DNA from: Streptomyces canus
Lineage (GTDB): Bacteria; Actinomycetota; Actinomycetes; Streptomycetales; Streptomycetaceae
Reading direction: 5' to 3'
Assembly (NCBI RefSeq): GCF_001514145.1
Contig: NZ_KQ948660.1
Coordinates: 287,040-351,039, forward strand
DNA length: 64,000 bases
Shown: piece after piece, positions 1-9,395 of the stretch
How the letters are laid out: every line of letters begins with the position of its first letter
Numbering within the stretch: position 1 is the stretch's first letter
The notes under the pieces: model-generated
The model's database searches: none
What the model saw: the letters and a program-made list of their open reading frames with translations, nothing else
What the model was told of the DNA's origin: nothing
Made by a program: the position numbers and the translations under genes

Positions 1-663
1 CTGGCGGCCGGCGGGTGCCGGGCTACGACGTGGCTGTGCGGCCACACCGTTCTGGACGTCCATCACGGCGTGCGCGACGAGACCGCCCATCGGGTCGTGC
101 CTGATGAGGTCCCGCAGCCGGGACCTCGAGGACCGTCCCTCGTTGCCCGGATACAGGTGCTTGCCGAGGCCGACCGCGTGTGCCAGGGCGGCGAGCGCGG
201 CGGTCCGCGGGTCCGGCGGTACGCCGGTGCGGATCGCCGAGTCCAGACGGGACTTGATCTCCCGGCTGATCTCGTTGTCCGTCGCCTGGTAGCGGGTCGT
301 CGGCAGCACTCCGCACATCTGACCCGCCACGGCATGAACCATGCCGCACCGCTCCAGATGCGAGAGGTATGTCTGGCGGAGCCCCAGTCGCGGCCCGCCG
401 ATCCAGTTCACTGCCCGCACGGGAGCGCCACGCCTTCGCAGCAACTCCAACGCGCAGTCCAAAGTCGGATCTCCAGTCGGCCGTGGGGCTACCACGGCGA
501 TACGATCCCCGTCTGGGGCTATCCGTCCGGCCAGCGCCAGCTCCACTAGCTGTGCTCCGGCCAGACCGAGGTCGAGCGACTGCGGCTGTGCGGTGGTACC
601 CGTGGTCGGGTCCAACGCCAGCAGCAGAAGCTCCTCCGGAAGTGTTCTGCGGCTCCTGCCCAT
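1..663 (-). CDS. GPP34 (GOLPH3/VPS74-like) family phosphoprotein, cut by the window edge
   Basis: The reading frame starts at ATG 663 (MGRSRRTLPEELLLLALD) and stays open to base 1, so the C-terminus lies outside the window. The opening (LPEELLLLALDPTTG), the middle (LDLGLAGAQLVELALAGRI, then a DCALELL-RRRGAPVRAVNWI stretch) and the later LYPGNEGRSSRSRLRDLI follow the bacterial GPP34 pattern. Eukaryotic relatives bind phosphatidylinositol-4-phosphate at the Golgi. The bacterial proteins are abundant in Streptomyces, often as several paralogues, and have no settled role; they are presumed cytosolic or peripheral to the membrane. About 221 codons are visible, close to a full-length family member. 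The gene is divergent from the DD-carboxypeptidase with a 250-bp gap. The longer ORF from ATG 667 is a different frame and does not read as a known protein. Confidence 0.85.
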   Translation of the reverse strand, partial: MGRSRRTLPEELLLLALDPTTGTTAQPQSLDLGLAGAQLVELALAGRIAPDGDRIAVVAPRPTGDPTLDCALELLRRRGAPVRAVNWIGGPRLGLRQTYLSHLERCGMVHAVAGQMCGVLPTTRYQATDNEISREIKSRLDSAIRTGVPPDPRTAALAALAHAVGLGKHLYPGNEGRSSRSRLRDLIRHDPMGGLVAHAVMDVQNGVAAQPRRSPAPAGRQ

Positions 664-913
664 CCATGCCTCCCCGCGTGGATGACAGACAGGGTGACCC
701 CTCTCACATTGGTCTGTCGAGGGTGCGTGACCTGTTTGTAGTGGAACCGGTAGGTATGTCGTTCTCGTCTACCGCTTGGGACAGGGCCACACACAGGACA
801 CTGGTACATGGTTCGGACAGCGTGGTGTGGCGGCTGCCCGTACGGCGATTCAACGGTTCGGCAGACGCAGGGTGACGGATACCGATCACCCGCGGCACAT
901 GGAGGAGGCATCG

Positions 914-3436
914 GTGGCGGGCGAGTCCCCCGACAGGTCGAAGCAGCGCGAGTCGTCGGCAGAACCGACGTCGGGGAGCGCGAGTCCGGTTCCCGAGGCG
1001 AGGAGTTCCGCCCGCGATCCCCGGCTGGCGGTGGCACGGGAGTCCATCTCCCTCGGCGGTGTCGACACGGCCACGCGGGTCTTCTCGGTACGTGACCTCC
1101 CACAGACCCCCGAGAAGCCCGCCGAGAGCCCCGCAGAGGCCGCAACGGGCGGATCCGACACGGGGAGGCCGGACGAGGCCCCCTCGGCCGCGGAGAAGCG
1201 CCCTGAGGACGCCGAGGGAGCGGAGAGCCCGGAGGACTCGGCCACGACGGAGAGCCCCGGCGACTCCAGCGCGGCGGGAGACGCGGGCGGCACGGACACG
1301 ACGGACGACCCCGATGATTCCGGCACGGCCGAGAACTCCGACGACTCCGACACAGCGGGAAACCCGGACGCCACGGATACGACCGACGACCCCGACGATT
1401 CCGGCACGGCCGAGAACTCCGACGACTCCGACACAGCGGGAGAAGCGGGCGGCACGGACGCGACTGAGGAACCGGACGATTCGGCCACGGCCGAGAGTTC
1501 CAGCGACTCCGGCGCGCCCGACGCGCGACTGCGGGACGCGGTGGCGGCGTGGGTCCGCACAGGGGACGAGAAGACCGGGCCCGAGGGCAAGGACGCCGAG
1601 TCCACCGACGACGCCTCCTCGGACGAGTCCGCCCCGGACACCGCGCCGAAGTCCCAGTCGGAGACCGACAGCAAGCCGGAGCCGGCCACGGAAACCGACG
1701 CGGCAACCGACACCGACGCCGCCGAGACGGCCGTAGCCGACGCCGAGGACCACGTCCCGGACACCGGCGACTCGGATTCGCGCCCCGCCCCCACCGACCC
1801 GCAGACGGACGACGAGCCCGGCGACGACGGCGAGACCCCCGACGACGGTGGGTCCGGTGACGCGGACGTGAGCGACAAGCGTCCCGTCGACCAGCCCACC
1901 GCCGTCTTCAAGGCGCCCCGGCCCCCCGTGGACCAGCCCACCACCATGCTGAAGCTCGGCAAGGCGGCGGAGGCACCGGCAGAGCCCAAGGATGCCGAAG
2001 CACCCCGCAAGCCGGAGACCCCCGCCGAGCGGACGAGCAAGTTCGTCGCGTTGAAGGCCCTCGACGAGCCGCGTGAGTCGCGCCCGAAGCCGGACGTGAC
2101 CGCCGCCGTCCCCCAGGTCGGCCAGGTCGGCCCGGAACGGACCACGCAGCAGCCCCTGCCGCCGAAGCCGCCCCTCGACCTGCTCGCGGAGCTCACCAAC
2201 ACTCCGCCGCCCCCGCCCAGCCCCCTGCGCACCCTCGGCCGCCGGGTCAAGATCTGGACCCCGATCCTCATCCTCCTGGTCGTCGCGTTTGCGATCGCGC
2301 AGTCCCTGCGCCCGCTGCCGACCCCCACGCTCAGCCTCACCGCCGAGGACTCCTACACCTTCGACGGCAGCAAGGCCACCCTCCCCTGGCCCACCCAGGG
2401 CCAGGGCTGGCTGGACGTCAACGGCGTCGGCACGATGGGGAACTTCGGCAAGCAGACCCCCGTCGCGATCGGCTCCGTGGCCAAGGCCATGACTGCCTAC
2501 ATCGTCCTGAAGGACCACCCCCTCAAGTCCGGCGAGGAGGGCCCGAAGATCACCGTCGACGCGCTCGCCGAGAAGGAGGGCGGCTACAACAAGCAGGGCG
2601 AGTCCACCCTCAACACCGTCAAGAAGGGCGACGTCCTCACCGAGCGGCAGGCGATCGCGGCGATCATGATCCCCTCCGCCAACAACATCGCCCGGCTGCT
2701 CGCCCGCTGGGACTCCGGTTCCGAGGCGGCGTTCATCAAGAAGATGAACGACACCGCCGAGGAACTCGGCATGAAGAACACGAAGTACACCGACGCCTCG
2801 GGCCTGAAGGAGACCACCGTCTCCAGCGCCGAGGACCAGGTGAAGCTCGGCAACGAGCTGGTGAAGATCCCGGCACTGGTGGAGATCACGTCCATGGGAC
2901 AGTGGATCGATCCGTCCGGACAGAAGTGGTACAACTACAACTATCTGGTCCCTTACACCGGCATCGGCATCAAGACCGGCACCACCACCGCAGCCGGCGG
3001 CAACCTCCTCTTCGCGGGCCGCAAGGAGGTCGGCGGGGAGACCGTCACCGTCGTCGGCGCGATCCTCGGCCAGCACAAGGCGCCGATCATCAAGACCGTC
3101 AACGACGTCAGCAAGGTCGCACTGCTCGCCGCCGAGGACGCCCTGACCTCGGCGAAGATCCTGAAGAAGGGCGATGTCGTCGGGTACGTGGACGACGGCC
3201 TCGGCGGCCACACCCCCGTCGTGCTGACCAAGGACGTCACCGCCGTCGGCTGGTCCGGCTACAAGGTGAAGCTGTCCTTCGCCGCCGACGACGTACCGCA
3301 CACCGCGAAGGCCGGCACCAAGGTCGGCAGCCTCACCGTCGGTGACGGCGAGGGCGGCGCGGTCAAGGTGCCGGTCACCCTCCAGAAGGATCTGACCGAA
3401 CCGGGATTCTCCGACAAGCTGACCCGCGTCGGCTGA
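914..3436 (+). CDS. Membrane-anchored D-alanyl-D-alanine carboxypeptidase (peptidase S11)
   Basis: The C-terminal half is a penicillin-binding serine peptidase that trims the last D-Ala from peptidoglycan stem peptides outside the membrane. All three motifs are present: SVAK (Ser521, Lys524), SAN (588-590) and KTG (687-689). A PBP5-like C-terminal domain follows. One membrane span lies at about residues 447-466, so residues 1-445 should be cytoplasmic. That part is acidic, repetitive and rich in Asp, Glu, Ser, Thr and Pro, with no recognisable fold. GTG 914 is chosen because GGAGGAGG sits just upstream; the in-frame ATG 899 lies before that site. The protein has 840 residues, about twice a usual S11 enzyme. 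Context and architecture resemble S. coelicolor SCO4439, described as a spore-wall DD-carboxypeptidase (recalled, not checked). The function of the N-terminal region is unknown. Confidence 0.93.
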   Translation: MAGESPDRSKQRESSAEPTSGSASPVPEARSSARDPRLAVARESISLGGVDTATRVFSVRDLPQTPEKPAESPAEAATGGSDTGRPDEAPSAAEKRPEDAEGAESPEDSATTESPGDSSAAGDAGGTDTTDDPDDSGTAENSDDSDTAGNPDATDTTDDPDDSGTAENSDDSDTAGEAGGTDATEEPDDSATAESSSDSGAPDARLRDAVAAWVRTGDEKTGPEGKDAESTDDASSDESAPDTAPKSQSETDSKPEPATETDAATDTDAAETAVADAEDHVPDTGDSDSRPAPTDPQTDDEPGDDGETPDDGGSGDADVSDKRPVDQPTAVFKAPRPPVDQPTTMLKLGKAAEAPAEPKDAEAPRKPETPAERTSKFVALKALDEPRESRPKPDVTAAVPQVGQVGPERTTQQPLPPKPPLDLLAELTNTPPPPPSPLRTLGRRVKIWTPILILLVVAFAIAQSLRPLPTPTLSLTAEDSYTFDGSKATLPWPTQGQGWLDVNGVGTMGNFGKQTPVAIGSVAKAMTAYIVLKDHPLKSGEEGPKITVDALAEKEGGYNKQGESTLNTVKKGDVLTERQAIAAIMIPSANNIARLLARWDSGSEAAFIKKMNDTAEELGMKNTKYTDASGLKETTVSSAEDQVKLGNELVKIPALVEITSMGQWIDPSGQKWYNYNYLVPYTGIGIKTGTTTAAGGNLLFAGRKEVGGETVTVVGAILGQHKAPIIKTVNDVSKVALLAAEDALTSAKILKKGDVVGYVDDGLGGHTPVVLTKDVTAVGWSGYKVKLSFAADDVPHTAKAGTKVGSLTVGDGEGGAVKVPVTLQKDLTEPGFSDKLTRVG
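1291..1452 (+). repeat. 81-bp tandem duplication inside the DD-carboxypeptidase gene
   Basis: Two adjacent 81-bp copies (about 1291-1371 and 1372-1452) encode nearly the same acidic segment twice, each containing TTDDPDDSGTAENSDDSD. Only a few bases differ. The copies keep frame (27 codons) and lengthen the disordered cytoplasmic region. Confidence 0.8.
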
Positions 3437-3590
3437 TCCCGAACCGGGACGGACACCTCACGCGGTCCACCGGCCGGACCCCGCCCGGGTTCCGGACGGC
3501 GGGCCGCGTGCTAGCGTCACGAACCGGGGCAGGTCGACGCTGGGGCGCGGCCGGGACATGAAGACGGGACACCACGGGGAGTGCCTTCAG

Positions 3591-5444
3591 GTGGCCACTG
3601 CGGAGCCGACACGCGCCGACGACACCGACCCGGGCCCGGGTACCGGCCCGCGAATACGCGAGCCCGCAGAACCTGAGACCGGGAACGGCAGCCCTCCCAC
3701 GGGCCTCAGGGCCAGGACCTGGACCGTTCTCCTCGCGCTGCGTGAGCGGCTGCTGCGCCACCCCGTCCTGTCCATGACCGCGCTCTCCGGCGTCCTCCAC
3801 ATCGTCTGGTTCTTCACGTTCGCGAACAGTGGCGGCGACCTCGCGGCGCAGGACGCGTGGGCCGAGTTCGTCGGCCGGCACCCGGACTCCGCGTACAACC
3901 TGGCCTGGTACGGCGGCATGCACCCGGTGTCGTACAGCATCGTCTCGCCGTATCTGATGTCGGTCCTCGGCGTCCGTACGACGATGATGCTGGCCGGGAC
4001 CGTCTCGGCCGGGCTGCTGACGCTGATCCTCCTCCGCAGCCGGTCGGTGAAGAACCCCCTGTGGGCCTCGCTGGCGGGCGTGTACGCGTTCCTGTGCAAC
4101 GCGGCCTCGGGCCGGGTGACCTTCGGACTGGGCACGGTGTTCGCGCTCGGCGCGGTCGCCGTCGTCTTCTGCTGGCCGCACCGCTGGCGCTACAAACGCT
4201 GGGCGAAGGCCCTGTGCGCGGCCACGCTCGCCGCGCTCGCGACCATGGCCTCACCGGTCGCCGGCCTGTTCGTGGGCCTGGTGGCGGTCGCCCTCTTCCT
4301 GCAGAAACGGCGTCCCGGTGCCTGGGCGCTGGGCATCGCTCCCACGGCCGTCGTCGCCCTGTCCGCCTGGCTCTTCCCGTTCGCCGGCACCCAGCCGATG
4401 AAGATCGCCTCGGTGCTCCTGCCGCTGGCCTACGGCCTCCTGGTCTTCCTCCTCGTCCCGCGCGAGTGGACGACGGTCCGGATCACGGCCGGCGTCTACA
4501 GCCTGTCGGTCGTCCTGGTCTGGCTGGTGAGCTCCCAGATCGGCTCCAACATCTCGCGCCTGTCGATGCTGTTCGCGGGGGTGGCGCTGGCGGCCGCGCT
4601 GCCGTTCGCGGTGCCGCGCACCCGCAAGTGGTACGCCCTCGTCGTCGCCTTCGCCGGCTTCACCACCTGGATCGGCTTCAAGTCCGTCGACGACGTCGTC
4701 CACACGACCCCCACGGCGTCCTGGGCACGCGAGCTGGCCCCCCTCGTCAACGAACTCCAGGAGGTCGGCGCCGAGAAGGGCCGCGTCGAGGTCGTACCGG
4801 CCGCCTCCCACCGCGAGGCGTCCGCGCTCGCGCCGTACGTCAACCTCGCCCGGGGCTGGAACCGGCAGGCCGACATGGAGCGCAACCCGCTTTTCTACGA
4901 CGACACCCTGAACTCCGCGAACTACCACGAGTGGCTCCAGCGCTGGGCCGTGCACTTCGTGGTCGTGCCGAAGGACGAGCCCGACGGGGACGGGGGCGAA
5001 CGGGAGCGGGAGCTGGTCCAGCGCGGGATGCCGTATCTGAAGCAGATCTGGGGCGACGCGAACTGGCAGCTGTTCCAGGTGACCGACCCGGCGCCGCTCG
5101 CCTCCCCGAACACGGTCGTCGACCGGGCCGCGCAGGGCGAGATGACCATGCGCGTGAAGAAGGCCGGGCGCATCCTCATCCGGATCCCCTACTCGCCCTG
5201 GCTGTCGATCGTGGACGCGGAGGGAAACAAGCTGAAGCCGCCGCAGGAGACGGACGCGTCGAAGGAGCGGGAGGACGGGGAGCCGAAGACCTTCGACAAC
5301 GTCAACGGGTGCCTGATGGAGACGCCGGAGGACGCGGACGGGGACAAGTGGACGATGCTGCTCGCGCCGAAGGCGGGGACGTATCGGCTGGCTGCGCCTT
5401 ATACGGTGCCCCGTGGGACGCCTTGTCCGGATGAGTTGAAGTGA
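3591..5444 (+). CDS. Polytopic membrane protein, possible transporter or GT-C-like enzyme
   Basis: About 617 residues. A short polar N-terminus is followed by roughly ten hydrophobic segments (residues about 60-400) and then a soluble C-terminal domain of about 210 residues, probably extracytoplasmic. The first loop contains GGDLAAQDAWAEFVGRHPDSAYNLAWYGG. Acidic residues in the first external loop followed by many spans recall GT-C glycosyltransferases, but related Streptomyces proteins are often labelled MFS transporter. I cannot decide between these. GTG 3591 has GGGGAG nine bases upstream; in-frame ATG 3558 is an alternative with a weaker site. The gene follows the DD-carboxypeptidase by about 155 bp on the same strand, which suggests a role in envelope biology. 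Confidence 0.7.
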   Translation: MATAEPTRADDTDPGPGTGPRIREPAEPETGNGSPPTGLRARTWTVLLALRERLLRHPVLSMTALSGVLHIVWFFTFANSGGDLAAQDAWAEFVGRHPDSAYNLAWYGGMHPVSYSIVSPYLMSVLGVRTTMMLAGTVSAGLLTLILLRSRSVKNPLWASLAGVYAFLCNAASGRVTFGLGTVFALGAVAVVFCWPHRWRYKRWAKALCAATLAALATMASPVAGLFVGLVAVALFLQKRRPGAWALGIAPTAVVALSAWLFPFAGTQPMKIASVLLPLAYGLLVFLLVPREWTTVRITAGVYSLSVVLVWLVSSQIGSNISRLSMLFAGVALAAALPFAVPRTRKWYALVVAFAGFTTWIGFKSVDDVVHTTPTASWARELAPLVNELQEVGAEKGRVEVVPAASHREASALAPYVNLARGWNRQADMERNPLFYDDTLNSANYHEWLQRWAVHFVVVPKDEPDGDGGERERELVQRGMPYLKQIWGDANWQLFQVTDPAPLASPNTVVDRAAQGEMTMRVKKAGRILIRIPYSPWLSIVDAEGNKLKPPQETDASKEREDGEPKTFDNVNGCLMETPEDADGDKWTMLLAPKAGTYRLAAPYTVPRGTPCPDELK

Positions 5445-5467
5445 TCAGCGCAGCGTGATCAGCGCAG
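5441..5467. repeat. Short direct repeat after the membrane-protein gene
   Basis: The 13-mer GTGATCAGCGCAG occurs twice (5441-5453 and 5455-5467). The first copy contains the stop codon of the upstream gene. It may be a slippage product or an operator; nothing else supports either reading. Confidence 0.5.
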
Positions 5468-5626
5468 TTGATCCACATGGGCCTCCGCGCCCGGGACTGT
5501 CGGGACGAAAAGCGCCTGGCGTCGATCACCTCCAGCACCGGTCCCCGGTACGTACTCACCGGACTTCAGACGGAGTCGAACCGAATCCCTCTCCACATCT
5601 GATGCTCAGTCAGGTAGACCGGGCTC

Positions 5627-6484
5627 ATGACAGAGGATGCGACGTACACCGATGAGACCCTCAGCCGCACGTATGCGGAACTGGCCGCCGTCGGCCCCTA
5701 TGGAGCCGACCTCGGGCATGCCCTGATCACCATGGTCGAGCCGCACCCGGGCCAGGAACGACAGTACAATCGTTGGTACGAAGACGATCACTTCATTGCC
5801 GGCGCGATGGCCATGCCATGGATGTACGCGGGCCGCCGCTGGGTCGCCACCCGGGACCTGCAACTCCTGCGCTACCCCGCGGCCTCCTCGGTCGCACAGC
5901 CGGTGACGGCAGGGTGCTACATCTCCGTCTACTGGATGACCGCCGGCCGCTACAACGACCACATGCGGTGGACCGTGAGCATCAACAAACGTCTCAACCG
6001 TGACCACCGCGTCTTCCAGGAACGAACGCACGTTTTCACCGCCTTCCAGGACCACGCCGTGACGGTCTACCGCGATGGCGACCACGGCCCCCGAGACATC
6101 CACGCCCTCGACCACCCCTACACCGGGCTCATCGTCGAGGTCATCGACAGCAACTCCCCCGACCTACGTGGGGAACTGCTCGCATGGCTGCGCGACGACC
6201 ACCTTCCGAAACGGCTGGCAGGCTCGACCGCGGCCCTGGTGACCGCCTTCGCGCCGACGCCGTTGCCCCTGGACCGGATGACCTATGTCAAACAGGTCGA
6301 GGGGGTCGGGACCCGGCTGACCCTGCTGTGGTTCCTCGAAGACGATCCGCGCGGCAACTGGCGCGACCACTTCGCGGACCTGGACACGGCGGTGGCGGCG
6401 TCCGGGCTGGGCGAGGTGCAGTTCGTAGCACCGTTCATACCAACGGTGCCCGGGACCGACCGCTATGTGGACGAGTTGCGGTGA
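5627..6484 (+). CDS. Conserved hypothetical protein, probable two-domain dimeric alpha/beta barrel
   Basis: 285 residues with no signal peptide and no membrane span. Both halves begin with a beta strand followed by a W/H-rich helix: LITMVEPHPGQERQYNRWYEDDHF near residue 27, and LIVEVIDSNSPDLRGELLAWLRDDHLPKRL near residue 168. This looks like an internal duplication of the ferredoxin-like EthD/Dabb fold, in which a conserved (Y/L)-x-W-(Y/L)-x-x-D-H-(F/L) segment lines the cleft. Such proteins are often small-molecule monooxygenases, decarboxylases or binding proteins in catabolic loci. I do not recognise the exact family. The start ATG is at 5627. The gene stands alone between two intergenic gaps. 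Confidence 0.65.
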   Translation: MTEDATYTDETLSRTYAELAAVGPYGADLGHALITMVEPHPGQERQYNRWYEDDHFIAGAMAMPWMYAGRRWVATRDLQLLRYPAASSVAQPVTAGCYISVYWMTAGRYNDHMRWTVSINKRLNRDHRVFQERTHVFTAFQDHAVTVYRDGDHGPRDIHALDHPYTGLIVEVIDSNSPDLRGELLAWLRDDHLPKRLAGSTAALVTAFAPTPLPLDRMTYVKQVEGVGTRLTLLWFLEDDPRGNWRDHFADLDTAVAASGLGEVQFVAPFIPTVPGTDRYVDELR

Positions 6485-7013
6485 GCCCAGGCCCGGCAGC
6501 GCGACCGAGGTTCGGGGTGGCACGCTCTGGTGAACAGCACTGATGGTGCGGTCAGTTCGATGTTGTCACCTGTCAGCCCGGGCTCCTGTCGTGGCGATCC
6601 GTGACACCGCCCGCGACGGCCGCTTCAGGACGGCCGTGTCGGGGTCATGGAGAGCGGCACGGCGCACGCTGTTCCCAGGGCCACGAGGCGAGAATGCGGG
6701 GTGACCTTCGACACATCGGAGGTCTTCCGCCGGGCCGACGGTTTCATCCTTCACTCATTTCCCCGCCAGTTGCTTCCAGTGCACTGTTCCCGCAGGACGG
6801 GCACGTGTCACCCGACCTCTGACGCAATGTCATGTCAACGATCCAGGGCATGAGTTGTGCGGAACGTCTACGTCCGGGGAACTTCGACGGTTGCCGACAA
6901 ACACCCTCATGGGCCGTTTCAGCCTCTAGTCTGCTGCCAGACCCCCACAGGGCCTTCCCCCGCGGCATGGGCGGGATTCCCGCCCGTACCACTGAGAACA
7001 GGCGGCCGAGGGC
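6485..7013. other. 529-bp intergenic region, no gene recognised
   Basis: Short ORFs exist in several frames but none resembles a known protein. A reverse-strand stretch near 6745-6810 reads DTCPSCGNSALEATGGEMSEG and could be the zinc-ribbon tail of a lost gene. The rest should include the promoter of the downstream kinase gene. Confidence 0.5.
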
Positions 7014-9395
7014 ATGCAACCACTGCACCCAGAAGATCCCGAGCAGCTAGGGCCCTACCGTCCGGTGGCCCGTCTTGGAGCAGGCGGGATGGGCCGGGTC
7101 TATCTGGCCACCTCGTCGGCCGGCCGCACCGTCGCGGTCAAGGTCATCCGTCCCGAGATGGCCGAGGACAAGAACTTCCGCATCCGCTTCCGGCGCGAGG
7201 TGGCGGCCGCGGCGGCGGTCGGCGGCGCCTACACGGCGTCCGTGGTGGACGCCGCTCCGGACGATCGGACGCCATGGCTCGCCACCGCCTACGTACCCGG
7301 CCCCACCGTGGCCGAGGCGGTCGCCGCCCACGGGCCGCTGCCGGTGGAGACGGTCCTCGCGCTGGGCGCGGGCATCGCCGAGGCGCTGATCGCGGTGCAC
7401 GCCGAAGGGCTGGTGCATCGCGACCTCAAGCCGTCCAACGTGCTGCTCGCGGCGGACGGTCCGCGCGTCATCGATTTCGGCATCGTCCGGGCCCGGGACG
7501 GCTACCAGCTCACCGGCTCCGGCGGCCTGTTGGGCTCGCTCGAGTACGTCTGTCCCGAACAGGCCACCGGCGACCCGGTGGGACCGGAGGGAGACGTCTT
7601 CTGTCTCGGCTCGGTGCTCGCGTTCGCGGCGTCGGGACACGCGCCGTTCAGCGGGGCCTCCGCGGCCGCCCTGCTCTACCAGGTGGTCCACGGTTCGGCC
7701 GATATGACCCGGGTGCCCGAGCCGCTGGACAAAATCATCAGCCTCTGTCACGCCAAGGACCCGGCCCTTCGCATCAGCCCCGACCGGCTCTCTGCGGCCT
7801 GTGCGCCGGGCGGTGCCGACCAGGTGCTGACGGAGGGCTGGCTGCCCGCGCGGGTGGCCGCCATGGTCGACGACCGCCGGGCGGCCGCGACGGATCTCGA
7901 GCGTCTCGCGCGGACCCTGACGTCCGCACGGCCCGCGGCCGACGCAGCCGCCAGGGCCTCCATCGCGTCCGGGAGACACGGGCCGGGCCGGACGCCGATG
8001 GGACCGTCGTCGCGCGGCACCGACAGCAAAGCCGGCGCGGCGGATGCAGACCGCATCCGCCCGGCCGGGGACACCGACAACCGCGCCGCCGGTGGAGCCG
8101 GAGCCACCGGTGGAGCGCCGCCCACCGCCGATCCGCCGGACCGGAGACCCCCGGCGGCCGCGGCCGAATCGGCGGAACCGGCGGAACCGGCGACGGAACG
8201 TTCCGCCGCACCCGCGCACCGCCGTGCCCCCGAACGCTCCCGTATCGGTCGGCGCACCCTCCTCGCCGTGACCGCGGGCGCGGCCGTCGTCGGGGGCACC
8301 GCCCTCGTCGTCCGGGGAAGGGCCGGCAGGCAGCCGGCCCGCCGGCCCGGCCCCGCCCCCGAACCGACCTGGGTGTACCGCGGCGGCCCACTGCTCCAGA
8401 CCCCGGCCGTCTTCAACGACGGCACGGCCCTGCTGAAGAGCCGCCCGGGCAACATGATCTGCCTCGACCTGAGGAACGGATCCCAGCCCGAATGGGTCTA
8501 CCAGGGCATCAGCGTCTCCCCCAGTCCCGTCCTGCTGGCCAACGACGCCGCGGTCGCCCTCGGCACCGGTGCGACGGTGATCGGCGTCGACCTGGACGGC
8601 GGCACCGAGAAGTTCACCCTCGACTTCGGCCCGGACTGCCAGTTCGATCAACTCCTCGGCGGATACGACGGCTATGTCATCTCGGTCCTCGGCGCCAAGC
8701 TGGAACGCCGGTCAGAGGAGCAGGGCGTCGCGACCTCCACCAGCGCGGTCTTCGGCGTCGACCTCAGGGCCCGGCGCGCCGTCGTCATACCGATCGACCC
8801 CGAGGACGTCGGCGTTCCCCTCAAGCCCGTCATCACTTCCGACTACTTCGTCTACGCCGACGGGCTGCGCAATGTCACGGTCCGCAGCACCCGCGAGGAC
8901 GGTGGCCTGCGCTGGCGGCACCCGGTGGGCTACGACCTGCGGCCGGGTCTCGCGGTGCTCGGCCGAACTGTCTTCGCCATAGGCTCCGAGTTCATCGCCC
9001 TGGACCTCGCCACCGGAAAGCTCCGCTGGAAGGTGAAGGCGGAACGCGGCGCGTTCGCCTCCCTCGGGGCGGGCGGCAACACGGTCTACGCCACGGGCAC
9101 CGATCCCGACGGCGTCCACGCCTTCAACGCGGCGACCGGCGCCCGGCGCTGGTTCTGCGAGACCCCCCGCCTCAACGTCGACCATCCGGTCGCGGTGGGA
9201 GCGCACACCGTCCACGTGCCGGCCTTCGAGAACAGGAACGGCTTCTACGCGATCGACGCCGCCTCCGGCCGTCTGCTGTGGAACTTCACCGACGGCCGCG
9301 AGACCGGCGTCAACGACTGGCAGCTCTCCTGCGACGGGGCCGGACACCTCGTGGCCCAGCACTTCGACCGGGCCTACGGACTGCCCGTCACCTGA
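7014..9395 (+). CDS. Membrane-tethered serine/threonine protein kinase with C-terminal PQQ-type beta-propeller
   Basis: 793 residues. The N-terminal Hanks-type kinase has the glycine loop LGAGGMGRVY, ATP-anchoring Lys43, catalytic HRDLKPSN (about 132-139) and DFG (about 152-154). A Pro/Ala-rich linker follows, then one span at about 409-432 (RTLLAVTAGAAVVGGTALVV). Residues 450-790 form PQQ/WD-like repeats (GKLRWKVKAE, GARRWF, GRLLWNF), presumably outside the cell and suited to sensing a ligand or wall component. The domain order matches AfsK, encoded 45 kb away here, but AfsK lacks the span. The substrate is unknown. The gene stands alone; its last 22 bp overlap a convergent small ORF. Confidence 0.93.
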   Translation: MQPLHPEDPEQLGPYRPVARLGAGGMGRVYLATSSAGRTVAVKVIRPEMAEDKNFRIRFRREVAAAAAVGGAYTASVVDAAPDDRTPWLATAYVPGPTVAEAVAAHGPLPVETVLALGAGIAEALIAVHAEGLVHRDLKPSNVLLAADGPRVIDFGIVRARDGYQLTGSGGLLGSLEYVCPEQATGDPVGPEGDVFCLGSVLAFAASGHAPFSGASAAALLYQVVHGSADMTRVPEPLDKIISLCHAKDPALRISPDRLSAACAPGGADQVLTEGWLPARVAAMVDDRRAAATDLERLARTLTSARPAADAAARASIASGRHGPGRTPMGPSSRGTDSKAGAADADRIRPAGDTDNRAAGGAGATGGAPPTADPPDRRPPAAAAESAEPAEPATERSAAPAHRRAPERSRIGRRTLLAVTAGAAVVGGTALVVRGRAGRQPARRPGPAPEPTWVYRGGPLLQTPAVFNDGTALLKSRPGNMICLDLRNGSQPEWVYQGISVSPSPVLLANDAAVALGTGATVIGVDLDGGTEKFTLDFGPDCQFDQLLGGYDGYVISVLGAKLERRSEEQGVATSTSAVFGVDLRARRAVVIPIDPEDVGVPLKPVITSDYFVYADGLRNVTVRSTREDGGLRWRHPVGYDLRPGLAVLGRTVFAIGSEFIALDLATGKLRWKVKAERGAFASLGAGGNTVYATGTDPDGVHAFNAATGARRWFCETPRLNVDHPVAVGAHTVHVPAFENRNGFYAIDAASGRLLWNFTDGRETGVNDWQLSCDGAGHLVAQHFDRAYGLPVT

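Noticed and set aside
704..3301. Long reverse-strand ORF of 865 codons opposite the DD-carboxypeptidase
   Set aside because: It mirrors codon bias of the true gene in high-GC DNA; the translation is Val/Gly/Arg/Leu-rich with no motif. The same applies to the long antisense frames opposite afsR (43935-47687), the BNR gene (15460-18564) and fbiC (25303-27909).
6744..7028. Reverse ORF with a CPSCG zinc-ribbon-like stretch
   Set aside because: Only one CxxC pair is present, the rest is compositional noise, and it overlaps the kinase start region.
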